A stretch of DNA of 64,000 bases, from NCBI RefSeq assembly GCF_009757775.1, contig NZ_RHLK01000001.1:533608-597607 (forward strand), given 5' to 3'. A program made the position numbers and the translations under genes. The DNA is from Paenibacillus lutrae. GTDB lineage: Bacteria > Bacillota > Bacilli > Paenibacillales > NBRC-103111. Position 1 is the first letter of the stretch, and each line of letters starts with the position of its first letter. The notes beneath the pieces were generated by a model, which was not told where the DNA came from, did no database searches, and saw nothing but the letters and a program-made list of their open reading frames with translations. This document shows positions 36,047 through 44,763 of the stretch, piece after piece.

Positions 36047-38551
36047 TTAAAGCCCTTCGGCCAGAATCCGTTTCAAGAACCTGCCCGTGTAAGATGCCGG
36101 CACTTGTGCTACTTGCTCCGGCGTACCTTCGGCTACAAGCTTGCCGCCCGCCGCGCCTCCTTCCGGTCCGATATCAATCACCCAGTCGGATTTCCGGATC
36201 AGTTCCAGACTATGCTCGACTACGACAACGGTATTTCCTGTATCGACCAGTTTATGGAGCAAGACTTGCAGCTGTTTGATGTCAGAGGGATGAAGGCCCG
36301 TCGTCGGCTCATCCAGCAAATAAAGGGTATGGCTCTTGGACGGCTTGCTCAGCTCTTTCGCCAGCCTGATCCGCTGTCCTTCCCCGCCGGATAAGGTTTT
36401 GACCGATTGCCCCCATTTCAGGTAACCTAGCCCTACCTCACACAACATCTTGATTATCCCTGCAATTTTGTTCTCCGATTGGAGAACCGGCAAACTTTCC
36501 TGAATCGACATATTCAGCAGATCAGAGATGGAGAAGCCCTGATACTGAACCTGGAGCACCTCATCTGTAAATCTCTTTCCTTTACAATCGTGGCACTTCA
36601 CCTCCAGATCAGGCAGAAAATTCATATCGACGGACAGCACACCCAGACCTTGGCATGTCTCGCAGCGGCCTCCCGGCGTATTAAATGAGAAATGCTTGGA
36701 GGTCAGTTTTCCTGCTTTGGCCTCCGGCAAGCCTGCGAACATCTGCCGCAGGTGGGTAAAAACATCGGTATAGGTTGCGACATTCGAGCGCTGGATTCTG
36801 CCCATAGGCGTTTGATCAAAGATCACGATGTTACCGACATGCTCCAAGCCCGTTATTCCCTTACAGCCGGTGTGCTCCTGTTCTTGGGAACTTCCTTGCG
36901 CAAGTATATCGAATACAAGCGTAGATTTGCCCGAGCCCGAAACACCGGTTACAGACACCAAACTGCCTAGCGGAAAGGAAACGACGGGAATTTGAAGATT
37001 CCGCACGTGTGCTTCTCTGATCGTAATATGCTGTCCGCTTCCCTTTCTGCGGATGCGTGCGGGAGATGGAAGACTCGCTTCCTTCAAATAGGCTCCCGTA
37101 ACCGAAAGCTCACTGGCCATCAAATCTTCCAGGCTGCCTTCCCCTACAACGCTCCCCCCGTAAAGACCGGCACCGGGACCGATATCGATAATATGATCGG
37201 CAGCACGCATCATCTCGACATCATGCTCGATAACGAGCACGGTATTGCCCAGATCGCGCAGCTCCTGAAGCACCTGGATGAGGCCCGCCGTGTCCCGAGG
37301 GTGAAGCCCCGTCGTCGGTTCATCCAGAATATACAACACGCCGGTCAGTCCTGAACCGAGTAGCGATGCCAGCCGCAGCCTCTGCGCTTCCCCGCCGGAC
37401 AGTGTTACTGTCTGCCTGTTCATGGAAATGTATCCGAGGCCGACATCCATAATCCGTTGTAGCCGGGTGGGCATATCATGGAGGATCGGCTCAAGCAGAT
37501 GACGTCCTTCGGCCGGTACCACTGCCAGAAGCCCCCTCGTCCACTCAAATACATGACTGAGTGACCAGTCAGATACATCAGAGATGGTTGCATCCGCTAC
37601 CCGAATATCGCGTATTTCTTTTCTCAGACGGGCTCCGCGGCACTCCGGACAAAGCTGTTCATGAAAAAAACCGCCGTCTTTTTCCTGCGCGCCAGCCTCA
37701 CCTTCCTTCTCCTTGTAGCGCCGCCATAAGCTAGGGATAACACCTTCAAATTTAGTTCCTTGGGGTGGTTTCATATCCGGATAATGACGCTTGAATGCCT
37801 CACTCTCAACTCCGTAGTACAACAAATCACGCTGAGTTTCACCATACTCTTTCAAGGGCTGATCAGGGTCAATCTCAAATCCGTAATGTTTGCCGGCCGC
37901 AACTAAAATACGGATCTGAATATCGCGATGGACACCGTTCAGCGAGGCAACTCCTCCGCCGCGTATGCTGAGCTCCTGATTGAATACCGCCGTTTCCTTG
38001 ATGCTTGCCACATGCCCAAGCCCGCTGCACACTTCGCATGCTCCCTCCGGTTTGTTAAAAGAGAAATGTGGCATGCCCAGCTTCTCAAGCTGCGTATGAC
38101 AATGCGGACAGCTCATCATCTGAGAGTCCATGTCCTCGTCTTCCTCCGCCAATAATTCTGCCGGCTCAAAAGAAGGCGGAATGCTTCCGCTGCACGATGG
38201 GCATACACGCTCCCCCATCCGTGAAAAAATAAAACGGACATACGTATAGATGTCTGTCACAGTCCCGACTGTCGAACGCGGATTGCGGTTAGTGACATGC
38301 TGTCCGACACTAATAGATGGCGACAGTCCTGCAATAGACTCGACCTTCGGCTTGCTGATAGAATCCGACGTCAACCCCATGGATTCCATGTACTGCCTCT
38401 GGCACTCCCGCTGAAGCGTATCCATGGCTAAGGTCGATTTGCCCGATCCTGATGGTCCAGTTAGGACAACCAGCTTGTACTTTGGAATCGTCAGAGACAG
38501 ATTCTTAAGATTATTTTCCCGCGCACCTTTAATAACAATAGCTTCCTTCAC
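36047..38551 (-). CDS. UvrA2-like ABC ATPase (class II UvrA paralogue)
   Basis: 834 residues, UvrA family but shorter than housekeeping UvrA (about 940-960). Two ABC modules are seen: Walker A GPSGSGKS near residue 31 and GVSGSGKS in the second half; signatures [12 protein letters not shown] and [12 protein letters not shown]; Zn-binding cysteines around CPSC, CPHC and CETC...CHDC. The missing length falls in the first half, where UvrA carries its UvrB-binding domain, as in UvrA2 proteins. Such paralogues can give tolerance to DNA-binding drugs. The gene is divergent from a MarR regulator, which probably controls it. The ATG at 38551 follows GAGGAGG. It is 1.6 kb from an antibiotic operon, but a link to self-resistance is only a possibility. 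Confidence 0.88.
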   Translation of the reverse strand: MKEAIVIKGARENNLKNLSLTIPKYKLVVLTGPSGSGKSTLAMDTLQRECQRQYMESMGLTSDSISKPKVESIAGLSPSISVGQHVTNRNPRSTVGTVTDIYTYVRFIFSRMGERVCPSCSGSIPPSFEPAELLAEEDEDMDSQMMSCPHCHTQLEKLGMPHFSFNKPEGACEVCSGLGHVASIKETAVFNQELSIRGGGVASLNGVHRDIQIRILVAAGKHYGFEIDPDQPLKEYGETQRDLLYYGVESEAFKRHYPDMKPPQGTKFEGVIPSLWRRYKEKEGEAGAQEKDGGFFHEQLCPECRGARLRKEIRDIRVADATISDVSDWSLSHVFEWTRGLLAVVPAEGRHLLEPILHDMPTRLQRIMDVGLGYISMNRQTVTLSGGEAQRLRLASLLGSGLTGVLYILDEPTTGLHPRDTAGLIQVLQELRDLGNTVLVIEHDVEMMRAADHIIDIGPGAGLYGGSVVGEGSLEDLMASELSVTGAYLKEASLPSPARIRRKGSGQHITIREAHVRNLQIPVVSFPLGSLVSVTGVSGSGKSTLVFDILAQGSSQEQEHTGCKGITGLEHVGNIVIFDQTPMGRIQRSNVATYTDVFTHLRQMFAGLPEAKAGKLTSKHFSFNTPGGRCETCQGLGVLSVDMNFLPDLEVKCHDCKGKRFTDEVLQVQYQGFSISDLLNMSIQESLPVLQSENKIAGIIKMLCEVGLGYLKWGQSVKTLSGGEGQRIRLAKELSKPSKSHTLYLLDEPTTGLHPSDIKQLQVLLHKLVDTGNTVVVVEHSLELIRKSDWVIDIGPEGGAAGGKLVAEGTPEQVAQVPASYTGRFLKRILAEGL

Positions 38552-38572
38552 ATAAATCCTCCTCTTGCTTCA

Positions 38573-38600
38573 TTTTGAACCTATAGTTTTGAACGTATAG
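38573..38600. repeat. Tandem 14-bp direct repeat upstream of the UvrA-like gene
   Basis: TTTTGAACCTATAG is followed immediately by TTTTGAACGTATAG, 13 of 14 identical. It starts 22 bp upstream of the UvrA-like ATG, in the leader or core promoter, so it may be a regulator-binding site. Confidence 0.5.
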
Positions 38601-38707
38601 TGGAAGGGCCGCACTCTGAGTCTTGGCTTGTTCATAGCGTTATGCTCTGCCCCTTTGCAATTCCGTTATGATTTCGATACAATAAATTTTGATAAAACGT
38701 AAGTTGA

Positions 38708-38747
38708 TCTAGTATCTAGAATTTCTAATATCTCGATAATCAAGATA
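38708..38747. promoter_or_regulatory. Two palindromes in the MarR/UvrA-like intergenic region
   Basis: TATCTCGATAATCAAGATA (38729-38747) is a near-perfect 19-bp palindrome (one mismatch pair plus the centre base). TCTAGTATCTAGA (38708-38720) is a second with 5-bp arms. The size and AT-rich form fit MarR operators. They lie 29-68 bp before the MarR start, so autoregulation and control of the divergent gene are likely. Confidence 0.6.
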
Positions 38748-38775
38748 TATTACATCTTAAAAGGAGGGGATATCC

Positions 38776-39270
38776 TTGTCAAGTGATCGGCAAGATCAAC
38801 CAACAGATCTTCAGGAAAATTTCACCTTGCGCATGAGGGGCCTGGGATCCCGGACGGTCCTATACCAGCAAAATGTAGCTGCTTCTCTAGGCTTATACAA
38901 TAATGATTTTTTATCCGTAGATATCCTTCGTGAGAAAGGTCCCATTACCGCAGGTGAACTGGCAAAACTAACAGGACTTGCTACAGGAAGCGTTACTACA
39001 TTAATTGACCGGCTTGAAAAAAACGGTTTTGTCCGCAGGGAAAACGATCCAAACGACCGCCGCAAAGTGATTATTGTTCCTTTGTATGAAAATAAAGAAG
39101 AGGTCACCAATACGTACCATCCTCTTCACGCCGCCATGATTAAACTGGCTTCTTCCTATACGGATGAAGAGCTTGAATTCATTACTCAGTTTCTAGATAA
39201 AGCAAGTGCGGTCCTGGAAGAGCAGATTCATCATCTCAGCTCCTCGGCGCGCGGCAAAGCCCCTTCCTGA
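38776..39270 (+). CDS. MarR-family transcriptional regulator
   Basis: 164-residue MarR regulator. Winged-helix features are clear: ITAGELAKLTGLATGSVTTLIDRLEKNGFV (recognition helix around residues 66-85) and the wing with RRENDPNDRRKVII (DRR motif). The C-terminal helices form the dimer interface. Start is TTG at 38776 directly after AAGGAGGGGATATCC. MarR proteins commonly sense small ligands or drugs and release repression. It is divergent from the UvrA2-like gene with palindromes between. Confidence 0.92.
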   Translation: MSSDRQDQPTDLQENFTLRMRGLGSRTVLYQQNVAASLGLYNNDFLSVDILREKGPITAGELAKLTGLATGSVTTLIDRLEKNGFVRRENDPNDRRKVIIVPLYENKEEVTNTYHPLHAAMIKLASSYTDEELEFITQFLDKASAVLEEQIHHLSSSARGKAPS

Positions 39271-39422
39271 ACCTTACATCGGAGCCTTTCAATACACAGA
39301 CCACCTCGTATGGAACCCTAACAAACAAGGCGGCCGCTGAATGTTGCAGGAGCGAATGCCTTGTTCCACTTTTTTCCTCGCGATTGATCCAGAAATCCAT
39401 TTTCATTTTATATGTTCAACGC

Positions 39423-39444
39423 AAAAAACCGCCAAAATTGGCGG
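39423..39444 (-). terminator. Terminator of the DinB-like gene
   Basis: CCGCCAA-TT-TTGGCGG followed by TTTTTT on the minus strand, 33 bp after the stop codon. The rest of 39271-39476 shows no gene. Confidence 0.8.
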
Positions 39445-39476
39445 CTGCTCGTTCATATCCAAAACTTTCTATGTAA

Positions 39477-39953
39477 CTACAGATTGTTATTTGCAAATCG
39501 TTTTAATAGTTGAATCGTATTAAAATGCATGCCTTCGTGATTGAGGCTGAAGTTTAACAATTCTCCAATTGTCTCAAAAGTTAATCCGCTGCCCAAAGTA
39601 AATGGTTTTTGTATAGGTTCGCCTAAGCGGCTTTGTAACGTCTGCTGAATACGTTTGGGCTGGTCTGCCAGCAGTTCAAGTAACACCTCCAGTTTTGGCG
39701 CTTCCTCATTCCAATCCGCAGGTTTGGTGCCTTTTGCAAATAAACGATCGAAGTTCTCCGGGAGCTGCAAAGGATCTCCAGAGAAATAAAAGGCGAACTT
39801 CTCTTGAACCAAGTAAATATGCCCCAAATTCCAAATCACATTGTTGTTGAATCCCTCTGGTATGACAACTAAAGTGTTCTCAGATATTCCTTCAACAGCC
39901 TGAATCGTAAGATGACGTACAAATTCAATTTGCTTGAACACGACTTGGTCCAT
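39477..39953 (-). CDS. DinB-like four-helix metalloprotein
   Basis: 158 residues, DinB/YfiT-like fold. The three metal-ligand histidines are at H45 (NLGHIY), H139 and H143 (NHEGMH), the family pattern. Some members are thiol-dependent transferases (bacillithiol-dependent in Bacilli); the substrate here is not known. Monocistronic with its own terminator. No signal peptide. Confidence 0.88.
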   Translation of the reverse strand: MDQVVFKQIEFVRHLTIQAVEGISENTLVVIPEGFNNNVIWNLGHIYLVQEKFAFYFSGDPLQLPENFDRLFAKGTKPADWNEEAPKLEVLLELLADQPKRIQQTLQSRLGEPIQKPFTLGSGLTFETIGELLNFSLNHEGMHFNTIQLLKRFANNNL

Positions 39954-40110
39954 ATTGCGCCTCTTTCCTTTTGAAATGGATGACTTGATACGATGGAAAA
40001 TATAACCTTACCATTAATATTTTAACACAACCTAATTATAACAGGGACAAAAGCTAGATACTCACATGTCGTCCGTGATTCGTCTGGCGCGCCTCCTTCT
40101 CCTGTCCGCT

Positions 40111-40872
40111 TTAAATGGCAGGCATGACGTTGCCTCCGTTGACGGGAATATACGCGCCCGTAATAAAACTAGCAAGATCTGATGCTAAGAACGCTACCAC
40201 ATTGGCGATCTCCTGATCCGTTCCTCTTCGTTGTAACGGTACGTTGCGCTCGTAGGAAGCGCTGTTCTCCATACCTGCAGCTCTGTCTTTCTCACTGATC
40301 GTCCAACCGGGAGCAACTTGATTAACAGTGATTTGATGCCCACCGATCTCTTTGGCTAGTGTCCTGTACAGCCCATCCATCCCGCGCTTACCCGCCACAT
40401 AAGCCGATTGCGTCGGAAAATTCTGCATGGAGCATTCCGTATTAATGCCAATAAAGCGCCCATAATTTCTTGCGATCATAGCCGGCAGGAACGCTTTAGC
40501 CAAGTAGACACTTTGCATTACACAGGAGTCGAATTGACTTAGATAATCTCCGGGGCTTTGTTCAAGTACGCTCTTCCACTGGTATTGAATAACCGCATTG
40601 GCCACCACAATGTCAACATGCTGCAATTGTCGTTTAATGGCTTCGTGCATGGTCGCGACCGAGCAGCCATTTGTAATATCGGCTTGCACGGCTATCGCTC
40701 TTCGTCCCATGGCTTCAATTTCTTGAACAATTTCCCTGGCTTTCATCTCATTCTTATGATAATGAATTACCAAGTCTGCTCCGCAAACTGCCATTGTTCT
40801 TGCCATTACCCGGCCCAATTCACCAGTAGCACCGGTAACAAGTACGATTTTATTCGTTAAATTAATTTCCAT
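40111..40872 (-). CDS. Short-chain dehydrogenase/reductase
   Basis: 253-residue SDR of the classical type: cofactor motif TGATGELG (residues 14-21), NAG-like region VANA, catalytic Tyr158 and Lys162 in YVAGK, and a C-terminal region PVNGG. The usual catalytic Ser position (13 before the Tyr) is Thr145; Ser148 is close. Resembles FabG-type reductases, but it stands alone and the substrate is unknown. A perfect long inverted repeat upstream suggests regulated expression. Confidence 0.88.
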   Translation of the reverse strand: MEINLTNKIVLVTGATGELGRVMARTMAVCGADLVIHYHKNEMKAREIVQEIEAMGRRAIAVQADITNGCSVATMHEAIKRQLQHVDIVVANAVIQYQWKSVLEQSPGDYLSQFDSCVMQSVYLAKAFLPAMIARNYGRFIGINTECSMQNFPTQSAYVAGKRGMDGLYRTLAKEIGGHQITVNQVAPGWTISEKDRAAGMENSASYERNVPLQRRGTDQEIANVVAFLASDLASFITGAYIPVNGGNVMPAI

Positions 40873-40932
40873 ACAGACGCTCCCCTTATGAATTTCCGCT
40901 TATATACGCGTTTAACTTTGATGGTTAAACTC

Positions 40933-40968
40933 TTATAGTTTACATAATTATTGTTATGTAAACTATAA
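40933..40968. promoter_or_regulatory. Perfect inverted repeat, 15-bp arms, upstream of the SDR
   Basis: TTATAGTTTACATAA, 6-bp spacer, then its exact reverse complement. It is centred about 78 bp upstream of the SDR start. Promoter-like hexamers (TTTACA, TATAAT) lie within the arms. The form fits a strong operator, for example of a TetR-type repressor, but no such regulator is adjacent. Confidence 0.6.
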
Positions 40969-41009
40969 TGGCATTGAAAATGTCATTCTTTTCAACGAAC
41001 TATCATCTA

Positions 41010-41414
41010 TTATTTCCTCTTCGGTTCCTCCCCAATTAAGCCGAGCAGAAACATTTGAGAAAAAGCGTATCCTTTATACGTTTTGGAAACACAAGCAGGA
41101 ATTGTCAGATCAAGATCCAGGTAAGTAGTGAGTAGTTGTTGAGTAAATTCTTTTTGGTTCGTTAAGGAATATTCCTGCAATTGTTTGGCAAACTCTCTGC
41201 TGACCTTATCTCTACCCCCAAGAGCTTGCTGCAATTGGTATCCCGCCCTATAGAGATCGGCCGCTATTTCTTCATCATCCTTCCGATGTTCTGCTACATA
41301 GACCGAAATCCAGTCACGCACCAGGGATGAAGTGTCTTTGTTATTTTCTTTGGCGGCTTGTTGAAAACTATCTTTTAAATCTTTGGATATGCGTATATGC
41401 AAATTCGTATCCAT
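41010..41414 (-). CDS. Ribbon-helix-helix DNA-binding protein
   Basis: 134 residues. The first 45 residues (MDTNLHIRISKDLKDSFQ then SSLVRDWISVYV) fit an Arc/MetJ/CopG ribbon-helix-helix: a short beta strand followed by two helices. The remaining 85 residues form a helical domain not recognised. ATG at 41414 follows AAAGGAGG. It resembles the DNA-binding half of an antitoxin or a plasmid-type regulator, but no toxin gene is beside it. A TGTATATACA palindrome sits in its promoter, suggesting autoregulation. Confidence 0.7.
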   Translation of the reverse strand: MDTNLHIRISKDLKDSFQQAAKENNKDTSSLVRDWISVYVAEHRKDDEEIAADLYRAGYQLQQALGGRDKVSREFAKQLQEYSLTNQKEFTQQLLTTYLDLDLTIPACVSKTYKGYAFSQMFLLGLIGEEPKRK

Positions 41415-41445
41415 TGGTCAGTTGCCTCCTTTCAAGTTAATTCCA

Positions 41446-41474
41446 GTATAACAAACTGTATATACATCGTAAAC
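41446..41474 (-). promoter_or_regulatory. Promoter with internal operator for the RHH gene
   Basis: On the minus strand TTTACG (41474-41469), 17-bp spacer, TATACT (41451-41446). The spacer contains the perfect palindrome TGTATATACA (41458-41467), a form typical of RHH operators. Binding there would block RNA polymerase. Confidence 0.6.
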
Positions 41475-41578
41475 ACAACATAAATACAAATAAACTTAAA
41501 TTTTCGATTCCCCTCACTATTAGTAGTAAATTAGCAGTACGTAATGGCTTCTTTGTATACCTACTCCATCTAGCATAA

Positions 41579-41610
41579 AAAGAGATATTCCAGTGAAGGA
41601 ATATCTCTTT
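41579..41610 (-). terminator. Terminator of the SLH protein gene
   Basis: Perfect 13-bp stem AAAGAGATATTCC / GGAATATCTCTTT with loop AGTGAA, 27 bp after the SLH stop; T-rich on both sides, so it may work in both directions. Confidence 0.8.
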
Positions 41611-41637
41611 CGTTTGGATTTCTTCAAGAAAATACCT

Positions 41638-44592
41638 TTAAAGTATGACCCTTACCTCTGCATCCTTGTAACCTGTTGCTTTTACTTTAAAGTTATACTG
41701 CTTACCAGGCATTACAACTCCCATCCACGGGATCATAATTCTCCCTGGAATTGAGAGATTATAAGTCGGCGTTATAGGCTGATTATCCCATTCAATAGCC
41801 GTTATTTTACTTCTCCAGTTCGCGTCATCGATGAATGAAAATTCTACCATAAGCGGCGAAGCGAAACCCGTTAATATTGGCGGCATAGATTCTGCCAGGG
41901 TGACATTAAATTCTGTATAGTTGGTTCCGCCTTTTCCATCATTTGCGGTCACTCTAACGATAGTTGAACCGTTTAACAAGGGTGTAATGGTCAGGTCTGT
42001 ACCATTGACGGTTACGGTTGCCTTTGACGGATCGGAAGATACTGCCGTATACGTCAGGGCATCGTTATCCGGATCGCTGAAGACGTTAGACAGACTAACA
42101 ATCCGATCCCCTGACGCAATAGGAACCATGAGAGGATTAATGATGTTCTGTACGACTGGCGGCTGATTCACCAGCACCGGTATTTTCGATCCCGCTATTA
42201 CTGCGCGGGCCGATAATGACGTATGGGTTGCCGTGTTAGTCCCTGCATATGAAATTGCAGCCAGAGCACTCTCAGCCGCTACCCGATCTGCCGTACCTGC
42301 CGTCAAATCTTTCCCCGCAGCTACCGCATTTTCCAAAGCAATAACAAGAGCTTCCGCTGTATCGGCAGCTGTTAGGGTTGCAGCAGCTGCGTCAACTCGT
42401 CCAATAACGGCATTCTTGGTTCCGGTTGTTACATTTGTATAGGAAATAAGAGCTGCTGCCGTATTGGCTGTCAGTCGATCCGCTGCTGCCGCCGACAAAT
42501 CTTTGGTATCCGCAACAGCTGCCTCTAAAGATCGTACATTCATCTCTAAAGTATCAGCTGTATTCATGAAACCGGTACTCGTGTTAACACGGTTCGTCAA
42601 TGAGGCTTGCGTAGCGCTATTCAGTCCGGAATAATCAATCTCTGCTAATGCGATATCCGCAGATACACGATCCGCTTTCCCCGGCAGCAAGTTTTTAGTA
42701 TCCCCGGTAGCATTCTCTAATGCCGTTACCTTTCCCGTTGCCTGGGCCGCTAATGTAAGGAAAGATTGAACCGCATCCAGCCGTAATTGGAATTCGTCTT
42801 TGCGGACTGCATCCGTAACAGAGGACACTAAAATTTGCGCGGATTGAAGTGTCTGATTGACGGCGGACACATGCTCTGTCTTACTGAAATCTTTATCTTC
42901 AGCCGCCAATTGTTCCGCTGCCATTACGGCAACCGCTACCGGATCAGCTGCCACCGATATTGTAAATGTCCTCTGAATCATTCCGCCTTTTCCGTCGTTT
43001 GCCGTAATAGTAATCGAGGCGGCTCCAACTGAAATCGGTTTAATCATAATATTCCCGTCCACAGCTGCTGATGCTATGTTCCCATCTGTGGAGGACACTG
43101 TAAACGTTAAAACATCCCCGTCCGGATCGCTGAAATGCGCTGCCGGATTAATGCTGATTGCGGTCCCGCCTGCTGTACCCGTTTGATCCACGATTTCTTG
43201 GACGACGATCGGATTCCGATTCCCAGGATCATAGGTGACCACTTCCAAGATCGGCGGTGATACTTTGCCTGTTCCGCTACTAATCGCATCATCTGATTGA
43301 TAATTAATTTGTATGCGGGCTAAGTAGCCCACTGCCTGAGAAAGTTGTAATTGCACCTTCGGACCTGCTATCCGTACTTCTTGCAGCGGAAGAAGAGCAG
43401 CCTGCGGATCATCGGCATCCCTAATAACAAAATCGTTCAAAGCCGGGATCGAATTCGGATCCAAGTCTTCTTGATAGGTAATCACTAGCGTATCGGCACT
43501 GGTAAAGGATACGACAGGCTGTCCCATCCGGGGAACACGCAGCTCAAGGACAGAACCGGGCACGGAAACATTCGCGCTGGTATCGACTGCATATACCTTG
43601 TACCTTCCGGCCTGAAGTCCTGTCGTCACTATCGCCGTGTGGGTTTGAGCTCCAGTCACCGATGCTTTGTGAGCCCAATTGCCGGATACGAGGAGCTCCA
43701 GCTGTTCTTTATTGACCGGACTCTCTGAATCCGGTACGAGATAGACCGTACCCGCCTCGCTGCTAGTCACGATCACGTCATGGCCGATATCGACGGGAGT
43801 CGAAGATACAATGCCCACGGTTGGTGCTGTCCGGTCTTCATAGCTGCTTCCTCCGCCGCTGCTTCCTCCAGTGCTTGGGGCTGGCGGTGCAGGTATATTC
43901 GGTGTGGGCACGGGTGCCGGCTCCACTGGTTTTGGCGTCTCCGGATTAGACGGAGTTGGATTCGGAGCCGAATTTTTCTGTACTTCTGCCAAGAATTTAA
44001 CCGCGACGGATGCGACTTGCTCTCTGGTTGCATTCCCTTTGGGATTAAAAGCGCCATTCTCATAACCGACCAGGAGACCGAGTTCTACCGCTGCGCCTAC
44101 TGCATCCTTAGCGTAATCGGCAATAGAAGCCGCATCGCTGAATTTCAGATCAGCCGCTTTGCCGGTGGTATCGATTCCTAATGCACGCACGAAAATAATG
44201 GCCATATCCTGACGGGACAGATTCTGACCGTTCCCGAAAGTTCCGCTTCCTTGGCCTTGGATTAATCCGGCTTTGACTGCCGCCTCTACATATGGAAACG
44301 CATAATGAATGACCGGAACATCAGCGAACGTAGGTTGGGCTGGTGCAGCGGATATATCAAGCTGCAGCGCCTTGACCAGTACAATCGCAAAATCTTGCCG
44401 GGAAATATTTCCTTGCGGATCAAAGCTTCCATATCCCTTCCCGTCCACTATTCCTTCATTTGCAAGCTTGAGAATCGCCTCTCTGGCAAATGATTTGTCG
44501 ATGTCACCGAAAGAAGTCGCCGCTTGGGCAGGAAGTGCCAAAGAACAGAACAAGGCGGCGGCAGTGACTACTTTAACCATATTTTTCTTCAT
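41638..44592 (-). CDS. SLH-domain surface protein with Ig-like and alpha-helical repeats
   Basis: About 984 residues. The start is moved to the ATG at 44592, after AAAGGGGAG, so that the protein begins with the signal peptide MKKNMVKVVTAAALFC...AQA. Three SLH domains follow (about residues 20-200), binding secondary cell-wall polymer. A proline-rich linker and a Gly/Ser stretch come next. The middle and C-terminal parts hold Ig-like/cadherin-like modules (SDPDGD and SDPDND with ANDGKGG, twice) and three tandem repeats of about 65 residues of the form ALENA-x-K-DL-x-DR-x-ALA-ISY. No catalytic domain is seen. Likely a cell-surface structural or adhesion protein. The terminator follows directly. 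Confidence 0.9.
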   Translation of the reverse strand: MKKNMVKVVTAAALFCSLALPAQAATSFGDIDKSFAREAILKLANEGIVDGKGYGSFDPQGNISRQDFAIVLVKALQLDISAAPAQPTFADVPVIHYAFPYVEAAVKAGLIQGQGSGTFGNGQNLSRQDMAIIFVRALGIDTTGKAADLKFSDAASIADYAKDAVGAAVELGLLVGYENGAFNPKGNATREQVASVAVKFLAEVQKNSAPNPTPSNPETPKPVEPAPVPTPNIPAPPAPSTGGSSGGGSSYEDRTAPTVGIVSSTPVDIGHDVIVTSSEAGTVYLVPDSESPVNKEQLELLVSGNWAHKASVTGAQTHTAIVTTGLQAGRYKVYAVDTSANVSVPGSVLELRVPRMGQPVVSFTSADTLVITYQEDLDPNSIPALNDFVIRDADDPQAALLPLQEVRIAGPKVQLQLSQAVGYLARIQINYQSDDAISSGTGKVSPPILEVVTYDPGNRNPIVVQEIVDQTGTAGGTAISINPAAHFSDPDGDVLTFTVSSTDGNIASAAVDGNIMIKPISVGAASITITANDGKGGMIQRTFTISVAADPVAVAVMAAEQLAAEDKDFSKTEHVSAVNQTLQSAQILVSSVTDAVRKDEFQLRLDAVQSFLTLAAQATGKVTALENATGDTKNLLPGKADRVSADIALAEIDYSGLNSATQASLTNRVNTSTGFMNTADTLEMNVRSLEAAVADTKDLSAAAADRLTANTAAALISYTNVTTGTKNAVIGRVDAAAATLTAADTAEALVIALENAVAAGKDLTAGTADRVAAESALAAISYAGTNTATHTSLSARAVIAGSKIPVLVNQPPVVQNIINPLMVPIASGDRIVSLSNVFSDPDNDALTYTAVSSDPSKATVTVNGTDLTITPLLNGSTIVRVTANDGKGGTNYTEFNVTLAESMPPILTGFASPLMVEFSFIDDANWRSKITAIEWDNQPITPTYNLSIPGRIMIPWMGVVMPGKQYNFKVKATGYKDAEVRVIL

Positions 44593-44700
44593 CGTTGCTC
44601 CCCTTTTATACCTCTGATTCAAATCATATGAAAAATTATAGCTGCAAGGCCTGAACGGATTCTGAACAATAAGTCATTCCCACGAATTTCCCGCTAAAAT

Positions 44701-44725
44701 AAAAAAACCGCGCAGCGCGCGGATC
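44701..44725 (-). terminator. Terminator of the germination operon
   Basis: CCGCGC-AGC-GCGCGG stem with a T run on the minus strand, 40 bp beyond the GerB-type stop. Confidence 0.75.
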
Positions 44726-44763
44726 TTGTAAATATTCTTGTCTTCGGTGCAGATAGCCGGCCT

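Noticed and set aside
38755-38775. The MarR gene might begin at a later ATG
   Set aside because: The TTG at 38776 has a near-ideal AAGGAGGGG site, and the N-terminal residues fit MarR length.
43773-44181. Overlapping frames of about 100-130 codons in the SLH gene
   Set aside because: Antisense or out-of-frame readings of the proline-rich linker and SLH repeats.
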